A DNA stretch of 64,000 nucleotides. It comes from Pseudomonas viridiflava (GTDB lineage: Bacteria; Pseudomonadota; Gammaproteobacteria; Pseudomonadales; Pseudomonadaceae). The DNA is taken from positions 248,001-312,000 of the forward strand of contig NZ_UWFA01000475.1 of the NCBI RefSeq assembly GCF_900601905.1. The letters are read 5' to 3'. The notes below the pieces were generated by a model. That model was not told where the DNA came from and did not search any database. It saw only the letters and a program-made list of their open reading frames with translations. Below, one piece after another: positions 41,675 through 50,494 of the stretch (positions within the stretch are counted from its first letter, which is position 1; every line of letters starts with the position of its first letter). The position numbers and the translations under genes are program-made.

Positions 41675-44632
41675 TTACTCGCTATCCAGATGCATCGGGC
41701 TTATCACCGTGCCATCTTTTTCAGCCTGGCCCAAGCGGGCATCGACAAAATAGACGCGCTGGTCTTCAAGCTTGCCCTTGTCCACGAGGTAATCCTTGAT
41801 GCTGCTGGCCCGGTTCTGCCCGAGTTCGCGCAACAACAATTCGTTACCGCTCCAGAACTGGAGGATTTCCTCGCGCATTTTGCTGGTGCGCTCCTCTTTG
41901 CCCAGGTCCGCCCACTGCGCCGGAGGCTGTTTCTTCAGGCGGGCGCGGTAGATGCCTTCGAGCATGGGGCTTTTTTCACTGTCCGGCACTTCCACCAGCG
42001 CGGCACTTGCCGGGACCTTATCCCCTCGGCGCTGGAGAATCTTGTAGTAGTTGTACTGGTATTCGCGCTCAAGTCGTTGTCTGGCGATCAGCGGACCGTC
42101 GCTGCTGGCGGCGCTGGTGCCCTCGATCTCCAGGCGCAGGGTCGGGCGCTCCTTGAGTGCAGTTGAGAGCGTGTCCAGGGCTTTTTGGGTCTCTGCACTC
42201 AAGGTGCTCGCGCCAGGGGCAAACTTGACGCTGCTGAGGTCCTCGGAGCCCCCACCACGAGCCAGCCCGCCGATGAATTTGAAGGGCGCTGCGGCAGCGC
42301 GCACCACCAGATTACGCAAGGTCTGCCAGACAATCGGCATGACGCTGAATTGCGGGTTGTTCAGATCTCCGGTGACCGGCAGCTCAATGGAGATTTTTCC
42401 ATCGGTGTCCTTCAACAACGCGATCGCCAGCTTCAACGGCAGGTCGACAGCGTCAGGGCTGTCGACCTTTTCACCCAGCTCCAGCTGTTCAACCACCACT
42501 TTGTTTTCAGCCTTGAGCTGACCTTTGGTGATCAGGTAGTGCAGGTCCAGGTTGAGGCGACCCTTACGAATCCGGTAGCCCGCAAACTTGCCGGAGTAGG
42601 GTGTCAGGTTGGTCAGTTCGACGCGTTTGAAACTCGTGGCGATGTCCAGCGCAGCCATCGGATCGAACGGGTTGAGACTGCCTTTGATGGTCACCGGCGC
42701 GTAGCGGTCCACCTTGCCGTCGATATTGACGGTTGCAGGATTTGACTGACGGTTGTCCAGCGTACCAATGCGGCCATTGAGCTGCTGGATAGCCGTGGCG
42801 AAATTGGGCGTCAGGCTGAAGTCGGCGAAGTTGGCCGAGCCGTTATTGATGTTCACTTCACCCACGCGAATGCCCAGCGGCTTCGCATTGCCTGCGCGGG
42901 CTTGTGCCTTGGCTGCAGGTGTCGTGTCAACAGGCTGAGGGATCAGCAGGTCATCAACGTTGGTGGTGCGATCCGGGTTGATCATGAACCGCGCGTAAGG
43001 CTGTTCAAGGTTGACCTTGGCAATGGTCAGCGCATCGCCGTGCGCGTAGTTGAGACCTTCAAGGGTCAACTTTTGCCATTTGAGGAAGTCACGCTGCTTG
43101 AGTGTATCGAGCGTGTGCAATTGGTCGACCTGGGCTTTGCCGTTGATGGTAAAGGCCAGCGGCTCGGTGCCTTTGAGGTTCACCGCAAGATCGCTGCCAA
43201 GCATGCCACTGCGCAGTTCCAGGCGAATGAACGGACTGATGTAAGCCTGAGCCACTCGCAGATCGATATCTTTGGTGGTGACCTGCAATCTGGCGCTGAC
43301 CGGGCTGAGGTTGACATCGCCTGCAGCGGTCAGTCTGCCCTGTTTGCCAATCCCCGAGTCGAGCTTGAGGGTGAAAGGGGATCTGTTCAGGCTGTCGAAA
43401 TTCTGCATATCGACATTCAATGGGCCGACGTCCAGCTCCACGGGTTCTTTTTGCGAGCGATCGGCCAGATGGACCTGATAGTCGCGCAGTTGCACATCCT
43501 TGACGATCACTTGCCAAGGCTTGGAGGCGGGCGCTGGCTTGGCGTCGGCCTGGGTCTGAGCAGGCGTCTTCGGCGCTTTGTCATCGACAGCGGGCTTGGC
43601 TGCTGGCTTGTTGGCTGATTGGGCGGACGGGCTGGCGAAAAGTTTTTGCCAGTCCAGTTGCCCATCCGCTTCCAGTGCCGCCCAGGTTTCCAGCTTGTTG
43701 CTGCGAACCTTGCCAACGGTGACCAGCTGTTTGGCCAGGTCGATGGAGGTATCGGTAACATCCAGGCGCTGCAGTCGAACCAGCGGTCGACCATCCGCTG
43801 TATTGATGGCAAATGGCGCAATGCTCAGGGCCGTGTTGGTCAGCTTGAGCTCCGTTTCCTTGGACAGATTCAGCGAATAAGCGGTGCTGAAATTCAGCAC
43901 CCCGTCCTGCAACGCCAGAGGCAGCGCGTCGCGGACGTAGGGCCACCAGACTTTCATTTTGCTGTCGGTCACCTTGAGGGTGCCTTCAGAGGTGATCGGG
44001 ATCAGGCTGATCCGGCCGACCCAATCGATCTGCCCACCTTCCGGGCCTGCTGCGACCAGAGTCATGTCGGCGTTGTCTTCGGGCAGCGTGCTGAGGTTTT
44101 TCAGCTCGAAGTTCAGCTTGTCGTAGAGAAACTCGATGGGTTCGCTGGGACGCAGATCCTGAAAGTGGACATTGCCGTCAACCAGCTTGATTTCGCCGAT
44201 GCGCAGCGGGAAAGGCTTGCTGGCTGGCTCGTCCTTGGGAGCCGGCTCGCTGGCGGGAAGCTTGAACAACTGAGTCAGGTTCAGCGTGCCGTCCTTGGCA
44301 AACAGCAGTTCGGTCTTGGGCTTGACCAGCTCAATGGCCTCCAGGTGCAGCGCACGTGTCCAGAGGCTGTCGATCTGCAGATTGGCATAGAGCTTCTCGA
44401 AGCCAACCTGTTCCTTGCCCGGCGTCCCGATATTCAGGCCAAACAGAGTCAACTCTAGGCTGTAAGGATTGAACTCGATCCGCTCAAGCGTGGCCGGGAC
44501 TGTCGAATAGTTGGCCAGCTGCTGGTTGGCAATGCGCAAACCGACGCCGGGCAAAATCAGGAAGCCGAGGACGCTATAGAGACCGAAGCCGATCAGCAAG
44601 GTACCAGCAGCGCGTATCAATCCTTTGGACAT
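41675..44632 (-). CDS. DUF748 (AsmA-like) envelope protein
   Basis: The 985-residue protein has one N-terminal transmembrane helix (about 8-30) and then a very long periplasmic region of repeated beta-strand segments of the DUF748/AsmA type, related to bridge-like lipid-transfer proteins. A low-complexity Ala/Lys/Pro linker lies near 340-380. The C-terminal part (about 820-985) resembles an OmpA-type periplasmic region with ARQRLEREYQYNYY. ATG 44632 (MSKGLIRAAGTLLIG) fits spacing to AGAGATG better than ATG 44644. Exact function unknown; lipid transport or envelope integrity is inferred from the superfamily. Confidence 0.85.
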   Translation of the reverse strand: MSKGLIRAAGTLLIGFGLYSVLGFLILPGVGLRIANQQLANYSTVPATLERIEFNPYSLELTLFGLNIGTPGKEQVGFEKLYANLQIDSLWTRALHLEAIELVKPKTELLFAKDGTLNLTQLFKLPASEPAPKDEPASKPFPLRIGEIKLVDGNVHFQDLRPSEPIEFLYDKLNFELKNLSTLPEDNADMTLVAAGPEGGQIDWVGRISLIPITSEGTLKVTDSKMKVWWPYVRDALPLALQDGVLNFSTAYSLNLSKETELKLTNTALSIAPFAINTADGRPLVRLQRLDVTDTSIDLAKQLVTVGKVRSNKLETWAALEADGQLDWQKLFASPSAQSANKPAAKPAVDDKAPKTPAQTQADAKPAPASKPWQVIVKDVQLRDYQVHLADRSQKEPVELDVGPLNVDMQNFDSLNRSPFTLKLDSGIGKQGRLTAAGDVNLSPVSARLQVTTKDIDLRVAQAYISPFIRLELRSGMLGSDLAVNLKGTEPLAFTINGKAQVDQLHTLDTLKQRDFLKWQKLTLEGLNYAHGDALTIAKVNLEQPYARFMINPDRTTNVDDLLIPQPVDTTPAAKAQARAGNAKPLGIRVGEVNINNGSANFADFSLTPNFATAIQQLNGRIGTLDNRQSNPATVNIDGKVDRYAPVTIKGSLNPFDPMAALDIATSFKRVELTNLTPYSGKFAGYRIRKGRLNLDLHYLITKGQLKAENKVVVEQLELGEKVDSPDAVDLPLKLAIALLKDTDGKISIELPVTGDLNNPQFSVMPIVWQTLRNLVVRAAAAPFKFIGGLARGGGSEDLSSVKFAPGASTLSAETQKALDTLSTALKERPTLRLEIEGTSAASSDGPLIARQRLEREYQYNYYKILQRRGDKVPASAALVEVPDSEKSPMLEGIYRARLKKQPPAQWADLGKEERTSKMREEILQFWSGNELLLRELGQNRASSIKDYLVDKGKLEDQRVYFVDARLGQAEKDGTVISPMHLDSE

Positions 44633-44753
44633 GTGGGGCGTCATCTCTTCTATGTCGGGCTTTTTCGGAGCTCCTTGGAGTATGGCACGCCCATCTGGTT
44701 CCAGAGACCAAGCCGTTAAGCTTCGTAGGAAATATCCACGCGTGTTGTAAGTC

Positions 44754-45770
44754 CTAGAGCTGCAGAATCAATGTCTTGAGCGGTGGCTGATTGTCCAGGG
44801 AAGGGAAATCCTCGGCCGGAGGCATGATCTGCCAGTCGCGCACAGGCCTGCCGGTTTTGGTAGCGCAGCGCAGCACCTGTTCGAGCCAGTCATTCATGCT
44901 CACTTTTGCCAGATTGTTGCAACAGATCAGCACGCCGTTGTCGGCGGTGGTCAGCAGCGCAGGCTTGAGCAGGCTTTGATAATCACGCAGCAGGTCGACC
45001 GTGCCGAAGGCGCTTTTGGCCCAGGCGGGTGGATCGAGAAGGACCAGATCGTACTGGCGCTGATCAAGCTTCACGTACTCCGGGAGTTTATGGCCGCGAC
45101 GTTGGGTGATGGGCAGGCCTGCCAGTTGGCGTATGGCCGGGAAATAATCGGACTGGATGAACGACATGCCGGGCAACTCTGGATTGAGCGCGCCGTTTTC
45201 CCGGCCGACCGCGAGGTTGCCCTCGGCGAAGTCCAGATTGCACACTTCACTGGCTCCGCCCGCTGCGGCACTCAGGCCGACGCCGCAGGTATAGGCGAAC
45301 AAATTGAGGACGCTTTTGCCCTGGCTGTGCTGTTTGACCCAGCCGCGGGTAGTGCGCAGGTCGAGAAACAGCAGCGGATCTTGCCCGGCATGCCGACCAC
45401 GAACCCGATAATTGAGGCCCCATTCGTGGCCGATCATATCTTCAAGTGCTGCCGGGTCGGCTTTGTAGACCGCGTCGTCACGATCAATCCGCGAGTTGCC
45501 CTGGGAGCGATCGTTGTAAACCAGCAGCAGGTCCAGGCCCAGGCGTGCGTTGACTGCGGCGTGCAGCGCCAGCAGAGCATCACGTTCCAGACCGGTGTGG
45601 AAACTTTGCACCAGCAACTGCGGGCCATAGCGGTCGACGGTCAAACCGCTGGCACCTTCCTGGCTGCCATGAAACAGCCGATAACAATCGGTGCCCTGCC
45701 GGTGCAACTGGGCGAGCAAGGATTCACGGTTATCGAGGGCGACGCTGAGCGCCTGAATCAAGGAGGACAT
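44754..45770 (-). CDS. Class I SAM-dependent methyltransferase, RlmI-like
   Basis: The 338-residue protein resembles the catalytic part of the 23S rRNA m5C methyltransferase RlmI family. Seen: GLTVDRYGPQLLVQSF (N-terminal beta region), the SAM site LNLFAYTCGVGLSAAAGGAS, and the catalytic-loop motif LLDPPAWAKS. It seems to lack the full N-terminal PUA domain of RlmI, so its RNA target may differ. The start ATG 45770 is followed by a hydrophilic helix. Transcribed alone, between the DUF748 operon and a REP doublet. Confidence 0.8.
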   Translation of the reverse strand: MSSLIQALSVALDNRESLLAQLHRQGTDCYRLFHGSQEGASGLTVDRYGPQLLVQSFHTGLERDALLALHAAVNARLGLDLLLVYNDRSQGNSRIDRDDAVYKADPAALEDMIGHEWGLNYRVRGRHAGQDPLLFLDLRTTRGWVKQHSQGKSVLNLFAYTCGVGLSAAAGGASEVCNLDFAEGNLAVGRENGALNPELPGMSFIQSDYFPAIRQLAGLPITQRRGHKLPEYVKLDQRQYDLVLLDPPAWAKSAFGTVDLLRDYQSLLKPALLTTADNGVLICCNNLAKVSMNDWLEQVLRCATKTGRPVRDWQIMPPAEDFPSLDNQPPLKTLILQL

Positions 45771-45846
45771 GCAAAGCGCCTTGGGCTGCTGGATGGGCGC
45801 GGCAGTTTATCAGGTAAGGCGTGATCTCAGTTTGAGAATGCAATCT

Positions 45847-45929
45847 CCTGTGGGAGCGAGGCTTGCCCGCGATAAGGGTGACGCTGAATCCAGGTCATTC
45901 GTATCGCGGGCAAGCCTCGCTCCCACAGG
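45847..45929. repeat. REP doublet with perfect 28-bp arms
   Basis: The left arm begins CCTGTGGGAGCGAGGCTTGC and continues to 45874; the right arm (45902-45929) is its exact complement; 27 bases lie between. The perfect match suggests a young copy. Confidence 0.93.
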
Positions 45930-45967
45930 TATCTCATTCCAATGCGTTTATCTGTGGAGGCTTTGGT

Positions 45968-47146
45968 TTATCGCGCCAACGCCAGTGCCACACCCTGACC
46001 ACCGCCAATGCACAGCGTCGCCAAGCCTTTTTTGGCATCGCGTTTGATCATTTCGTGCAGCAAGGTCACCAGCACCCGGCAGCCCGACGCACCGATGGGG
46101 TGACCCAGGGCGATGGCGCCACCGTTGACGTTAACCTTGGCCATGTCCCAGCCCAGATCCTTGCCCACCGACAGCGACTGAGCGGCGAAGGCTTCGTTGG
46201 CTTCGATCAGGTCCAGTTGCTCAATGGACCAGCCGGCTTTTTCCAGGCAGCGACGGGTAGCGCTCACCGGGCCGATGCCCATGATCGCAGGATCCACGCC
46301 CGCATTGGCGTAGGCGGCGATGCGCGCCAGTACCGGCAGACCCAGTTGCTCAGCCTTGGCCGCGCTCATCAGGATCACGGCTGCCGCGCCATCGTTGAGC
46401 GATGAGGCATTGCCAGCGGTTACCGAGCCGTCTTTCTTGAAGGCGGGTTTGAGTTTGCCCAGGGTTTCAGCGGTAGTGCCTGCACGGGGCTGTTCGTCGA
46501 TGGCGAAGGCAACCGGCTCGCCTTTGCGCTGGGGGATCATGATCGGCGTTATTTCATCGGCGAAGCGTCCGCTTTCAATGGCGGCGACAGCCTTCTGTTG
46601 CGAAGAAGCGGCAAAGGCATCCTGCGCTTCACGGCTGATTTCGTACTGCTCGGCTAGGTTTTCAGCGGTGATGCCCATGTGATAGTCATTGAACGCATCC
46701 CACAGACCATCGCTGATCATGGTGTCTACCAGCGTGCTATGACCCATGCGCAGACCGGTACGTGCGCCGGGCATGACATAGTTGGACAGGCTCATGTTTT
46801 CCTGGCCACCGGCAATGATCACCTCGGCATCGCCGCAGCGAATTGCCTGAGTGGCCAGGTGCAGCGCCTTGAGGCCCGAGCCGCAGACCTTGTTCAGGGT
46901 CATCGCCGGGACCGCAAACGGCAGCCCCGCCTTGATGGCCGACTGACGGGCCGGATTCTGCCCGGCACCGGCAGTCAGCACCTGGCCCATGATGACTTCA
47001 TCGACCTGCGCGCCATCCAGCCCCGTTTGCGTCAATAGCTGGCGGATAACCGCTGCGCCCAGATCGACAGCGGAAACATTCGCCAGTGAACCCTGGAAAC
47101 TTCCGACTGCGGTACGAGTGGCGGCAACGATAACGACGTCTTGCAT
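45968..47146 (-). CDS. atoB: Acetyl-CoA acetyltransferase (thiolase)
   Basis: The 392-residue biosynthetic-type thiolase condenses two acetyl-CoA to acetoacetyl-CoA or runs in reverse in ketone-body and fatty-acid use. Seen: the nucleophile Cys88 in NKVCGSGLKA, the HPIGASG motif with the catalytic His, and the second Cys in CIGGGQGVA near the C-terminus. ATG 47146 (MQDVVIVAATRTAVGSF) is the family start; GTG five codons earlier is possible. It stands alone, next to the MpaB-type gene; no CoA-transferase or 3-hydroxybutyrate gene is beside it. Confidence 0.93.
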   Translation of the reverse strand: MQDVVIVAATRTAVGSFQGSLANVSAVDLGAAVIRQLLTQTGLDGAQVDEVIMGQVLTAGAGQNPARQSAIKAGLPFAVPAMTLNKVCGSGLKALHLATQAIRCGDAEVIIAGGQENMSLSNYVMPGARTGLRMGHSTLVDTMISDGLWDAFNDYHMGITAENLAEQYEISREAQDAFAASSQQKAVAAIESGRFADEITPIMIPQRKGEPVAFAIDEQPRAGTTAETLGKLKPAFKKDGSVTAGNASSLNDGAAAVILMSAAKAEQLGLPVLARIAAYANAGVDPAIMGIGPVSATRRCLEKAGWSIEQLDLIEANEAFAAQSLSVGKDLGWDMAKVNVNGGAIALGHPIGASGCRVLVTLLHEMIKRDAKKGLATLCIGGGQGVALALAR

Positions 47147-47283
47147 GGCGCGGATCCTCACTATTATTGGGTTTTACGACGGGCTATGAGTGGATTGCCC
47201 GATTCGCTGTGATCTAGGGATCACATGTTGGCACAGAAGCGCTGAACGCTTCCAACCGAGAACCGACCAGTACTGGTTTGTCT

Positions 47284-48150
47284 TCACAGCCCCATGCGCC
47301 GCCTGGCGCGGTGGATCGAGCTGTTGCGCACAGCCCAGCGTAGCACCGGCGCGCTGCGCATGACGCCCGCCCTGACCATCTTGCGTTGCAGTGGACTCTG
47401 CTGCAGTTCGAGCATTTCGCTGGCCCAAAGCGGTAATAAATCGATGCCTGCCTGCATCATCAGTGAACCCATGGGTTTGGCCATCCAGCTGGGCGCGGGC
47501 GCATCCAGCAGGATCCGCAGCACTTCCCGGCTGCGTTGATCGCAAAGCAGTTGCGGGCGAATGTTCTGCAGATACGCGGCAATCTCCACGGACGAGCAAG
47601 GCACGTTTCGAGCGCCAAGCCGTTCGGCAATCAGCGCCGTTTCCGCGTAGTACCTGTCCTGATCGGCCAAGGAAAGCGCCGGGTTCAGGTAGCGCAAATG
47701 CGCGGCGAGAAAGTTGCTGACTTCGGCGACATGCACCCAGGTCAGCAGGTCCGGGTCGCTGGCTGCATAAGGGCGGCCATCCGGCGCTGTGCCGGTGACC
47801 TGCAAATGGATGTTCCGCACCTTGTCGATCAGCCAGTTGGCGTCTTTGGTCGAACCAAATGTGGTCCCGGAAATGAACTGCCCGGTGCGCCGTAGCCTGC
47901 CCAGCATGTCGTGACGAAAGTTGGAATGATCCCAGACTCCGGCCAGCGCCAAGGGGTGCAGGGCCTGCAGCATCAAGGCACTGATGCCGCCGATGAGCAT
48001 GCTGGGGAAGTCGCCATGGACTTGCCAGCAGACGGCATCAGGCCCGAAAAGGCCGGGGTCGCCCTTGGGATTTTCCAGATCGAGTTGCCCGAGCGACAAG
48101 CCGCTCAAGCTCATGACCTGGGTTTCGATACGACTGCGAATGAATTCCAT
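47284..48150 (-). CDS. MpaB-type oxygenase (DUF2236 family)
   Basis: The 288-residue protein belongs to the DUF2236/MpaB family, which includes latex-clearing rubber oxygenase and fungal MpaB; these bind a b-type haem. Seen: the HPLALAGVWDHS segment with candidate haem-ligand His residues, the LLTWVHVAEVSNFL segment, and a basic C-terminus. The natural substrate in Pseudomonas is unknown. It is the next gene upstream of the thiolase, with 137 bases between; a link between them is not shown. Confidence 0.82.
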   Translation of the reverse strand: MEFIRSRIETQVMSLSGLSLGQLDLENPKGDPGLFGPDAVCWQVHGDFPSMLIGGISALMLQALHPLALAGVWDHSNFRHDMLGRLRRTGQFISGTTFGSTKDANWLIDKVRNIHLQVTGTAPDGRPYAASDPDLLTWVHVAEVSNFLAAHLRYLNPALSLADQDRYYAETALIAERLGARNVPCSSVEIAAYLQNIRPQLLCDQRSREVLRILLDAPAPSWMAKPMGSLMMQAGIDLLPLWASEMLELQQSPLQRKMVRAGVMRSAPVLRWAVRNSSIHRARRRMGL

Positions 48151-48185
48151 GGGGGCTCGTTGGGTGATGCACGGCTGACGGGGGC

Positions 48186-48273
48186 GTTGGAGCGAGGCTT
48201 GCCCGCGAAGAACGATAACGCGTCGTACCTGAAATGACGAGGCGATGGATTCGCGGGCAAGCCTCGCTCCAAC
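48186..48273. repeat. REP doublet, GTTGGAGCGAGGC type
   Basis: The left arm GTTGGAGCGAGGCTTGCCCG (continuing CGAA) and its complement at 48250-48273 are nearly perfect over 24 bases, with about 40 bases between. It lies in the gap between the MpaB-type gene and acs. Confidence 0.92.
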
Positions 48274-48303
48274 CTAGTGCCAGCAGACCATGCCCCGCTT
48301 CGC

Positions 48304-50241
48304 TCAGCGATTCAAGCGTTTGTCGATCAGGCCTTCAACCACGCTTGGATCGGCCAGGGTAGAGGTGTCGCCCAGGCTATCGAGTTCATTGCAGGCGATC
48401 TTGCGCAGGATGCGCCGCATGATCTTGCCCGAGCGGGTCTTCGGCAACGCCTGTGCCCACTGAATCAGCTCCGGTTTGGCGAAGCTGCCGATTTCCGAGC
48501 TGACATGGGCGAGTAATTGTTTTTTCAGCTCGTCATCGGGCTCGATGCCGGCCATGGGCGTAACAAACGCATAAATCGCCATGCCTTTGATGTCGTGCGG
48601 GTAACCGACCACGGCGGCTTCGGCAATGCTGTCATGCAGCACCAGTGCGCTTTCCACCTCGGCCGTGCCGATGCGATGCCCGGACACATTGATCACGTCA
48701 TCGATACGCCCGGTGATCCAGAACGCGCCTTCTGCATCGCGCCGCGCACCGTCGCCGGTGAAGTAGTAACCGGGGCAGGGCTTGAAGTAGGTTTCGACCA
48801 TGCGCTGCGCGTCGCCGTAGACGCTGCGAATCTGCCCTGGCCAACTGGCTTTGATCACCAGCAGACCGCTGCCAGGGCCCTGGATCTCCTTGCCTTTTTC
48901 ATCCAGCAAGGCGGGTTGCACGCCGAACATCGGTTGCGTGGCACAGCCGGGTTTTATCGGGTTGGTGCTGATCAGCGGCGTCATCATGATCCCGCCGGTT
49001 TCGGTCTGCCACCAGGTATCAATGATCGGGCAGCGCTCTTTGCCTACCTGATGGAAGTACCATTCCCACGCTTCGGGGTTGATCGGCTCACCGACGCTGC
49101 CGAGTAATCGAAGGCTTTCCCTGGAAGTAGACTGCAGAGGTCTGGTGCCTTCGCGCATCAGGGCACGCAAAGCGGTTGGCGCGGTGTAGAAGATATTGAC
49201 CTGATGCTTGTCGATGACCTGCCAGAAGCGCGAAGCATCGGGATAGTTGGGCACGCCTTCAAACATCAGCGTCGTCGCGCCATTGGCCAGTGGGCCGTAA
49301 ACGATGTAGCTGTGACCGGTGACCCAGCCGACGTCGGCGGTACACCAGAAGATTTCGTGGTCCTGATAATCGAAGACGTACTTGAAGGTCATGGCGACCT
49401 GCAGCAGATACCCGCCGGTGGTGTGCAAGACGCCCTTGGGTTTGCCGGTACTGCCTGAGGTGTAAAGAATGAAGAGCGGGTCTTCGGCATCCATCGGCTC
49501 GGGCGGGCAGTCATTGCTGGCACCGTGCAGACTCTCGTGGTACCAGATATCGCGCCCGGTCACCCACTGAATATCGCCTTCGGTACGTTGCACGACAACC
49601 ACTGTGCTCACGTCGGGGCAGCTCTGCAGCGCTTTATCGACGTTATTCTTAAGCGGCACATACTTGCCTCCGCGCACGCCTTCGTCGGCGGTGATGACGG
49701 TCTTACAATCGGCATCCAGGATTCTGTCGCGCAAAGCTTCAGGTGAAAAGCCGCCGAACACCACTGAATGCACTGCCCCAATGCGGGCGCAGGCGAGCAT
49801 GGCGTAAGCGGCTTCGGGGATCATAGGCATGTAGATGCACACCCGGTCGCCCTTTTTGACGCCGCGGCACTTGAGCACATTGGCCAGCCGGGCGACGTTG
49901 TGATGCAGTTTTCTGTAGGTGATTTCAGCAGATTCCGCAGGATTGTCGCCCTCCCAGATGATCGCGATCTGATCGCCACGCTCTTCAAGATGGCGGTCGA
50001 TGCAGTTGTAACTGACGTTGAGCTGGCCGTCCTTGAACCACTGGGCTTCGCCGGTCTTGAGATCAGCTTGCATGACGCTGCTCCAGGGCGCTGACCAATC
50101 GAGAAACGCTTTGGCCTGCTCTGCCCAGAACTGCTCGGGTTGGTCCACCGATTGCCGGTACATGCGCTGATAGTCTGCGGCGCTGAGCTGTACAGCCTGG
50201 CGCACGGCTTCGGCCTGGGGGTATTTGCTGATGTCGAACAT
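48304..50241 (-). CDS. acs: Acetyl-CoA synthetase
   Basis: Acs activates acetate to acetyl-CoA through acetyl-AMP. The 645-residue AMP-forming ligase has the P-loop-like YTSGSTGKPKG, the TWWQTETGG adenylate motif, and the C-terminal PKTRSGKIMRR with the catalytic Lys that is commonly acetylated. ATG 50241 follows GGAG five bases upstream. The leader carries AACAAGAA directly before the ribosome-binding site, so translation is probably repressed by Hfq/Crc and released by CrcZ. Confidence 0.96.
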   Translation of the reverse strand: MFDISKYPQAEAVRQAVQLSAADYQRMYRQSVDQPEQFWAEQAKAFLDWSAPWSSVMQADLKTGEAQWFKDGQLNVSYNCIDRHLEERGDQIAIIWEGDNPAESAEITYRKLHHNVARLANVLKCRGVKKGDRVCIYMPMIPEAAYAMLACARIGAVHSVVFGGFSPEALRDRILDADCKTVITADEGVRGGKYVPLKNNVDKALQSCPDVSTVVVVQRTEGDIQWVTGRDIWYHESLHGASNDCPPEPMDAEDPLFILYTSGSTGKPKGVLHTTGGYLLQVAMTFKYVFDYQDHEIFWCTADVGWVTGHSYIVYGPLANGATTLMFEGVPNYPDASRFWQVIDKHQVNIFYTAPTALRALMREGTRPLQSTSRESLRLLGSVGEPINPEAWEWYFHQVGKERCPIIDTWWQTETGGIMMTPLISTNPIKPGCATQPMFGVQPALLDEKGKEIQGPGSGLLVIKASWPGQIRSVYGDAQRMVETYFKPCPGYYFTGDGARRDAEGAFWITGRIDDVINVSGHRIGTAEVESALVLHDSIAEAAVVGYPHDIKGMAIYAFVTPMAGIEPDDELKKQLLAHVSSEIGSFAKPELIQWAQALPKTRSGKIMRRILRKIACNELDSLGDTSTLADPSVVEGLIDKRLNR

Positions 50242-50253
50242 GACCACTCCTTA

Positions 50254-50261
50254 TTCTTGTT
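50254..50261 (-). promoter_or_regulatory. Hfq/Crc (CA) motif at the acs ribosome-binding site
   Basis: The minus strand reads AACAAGAATAAGGAG; the first eight bases fit AAnAAnAA exactly and stand only two bases before the AAGGAG. Confidence 0.65.
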
Positions 50262-50331
50262 GTCGGGACCTTAAAGAATAGGAGCTTTGCCGGGAGGGTG
50301 GGTTCAATTGGGAAAGCGGGCGCGCCTTGGA

Positions 50332-50424
50332 CCTGTAGGAGCTCACGAGCAGCGCGAGGCAGCGATGGCGGTGTGTCAAGCAGATCGCTATCGCTGCCTC
50401 GCGCTACTCGTGAGCTCCTACAGG
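50332..50424. repeat. REP-like doublet with 35-bp arms, CTCACGAG type
   Basis: The left arm starts CCTGTAGGAGCTCACGAGCA and continues to 50366; the right arm to 50424 is its complement with one mismatch in 35. It shares only the outer CTGTAGGAG with the other doublets, so it is a separate subtype. It lies between acs and pgi. Confidence 0.9.
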
Positions 50425-50494
50425 TTTTTGTTCACAAAAAACAAAACCCGCTGTCTCTTGCGAGCGCAGCGGGTCTGGATCAAGCAAAGCGCAA

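Noticed and set aside
41140..41799. Plus-strand frames crossing the terminator and REP doublet after the BON gene.
   Set aside because: They run through a terminator and an inverted repeat and then antisense to the DUF2845 gene, which has a proper signal peptide and domain.
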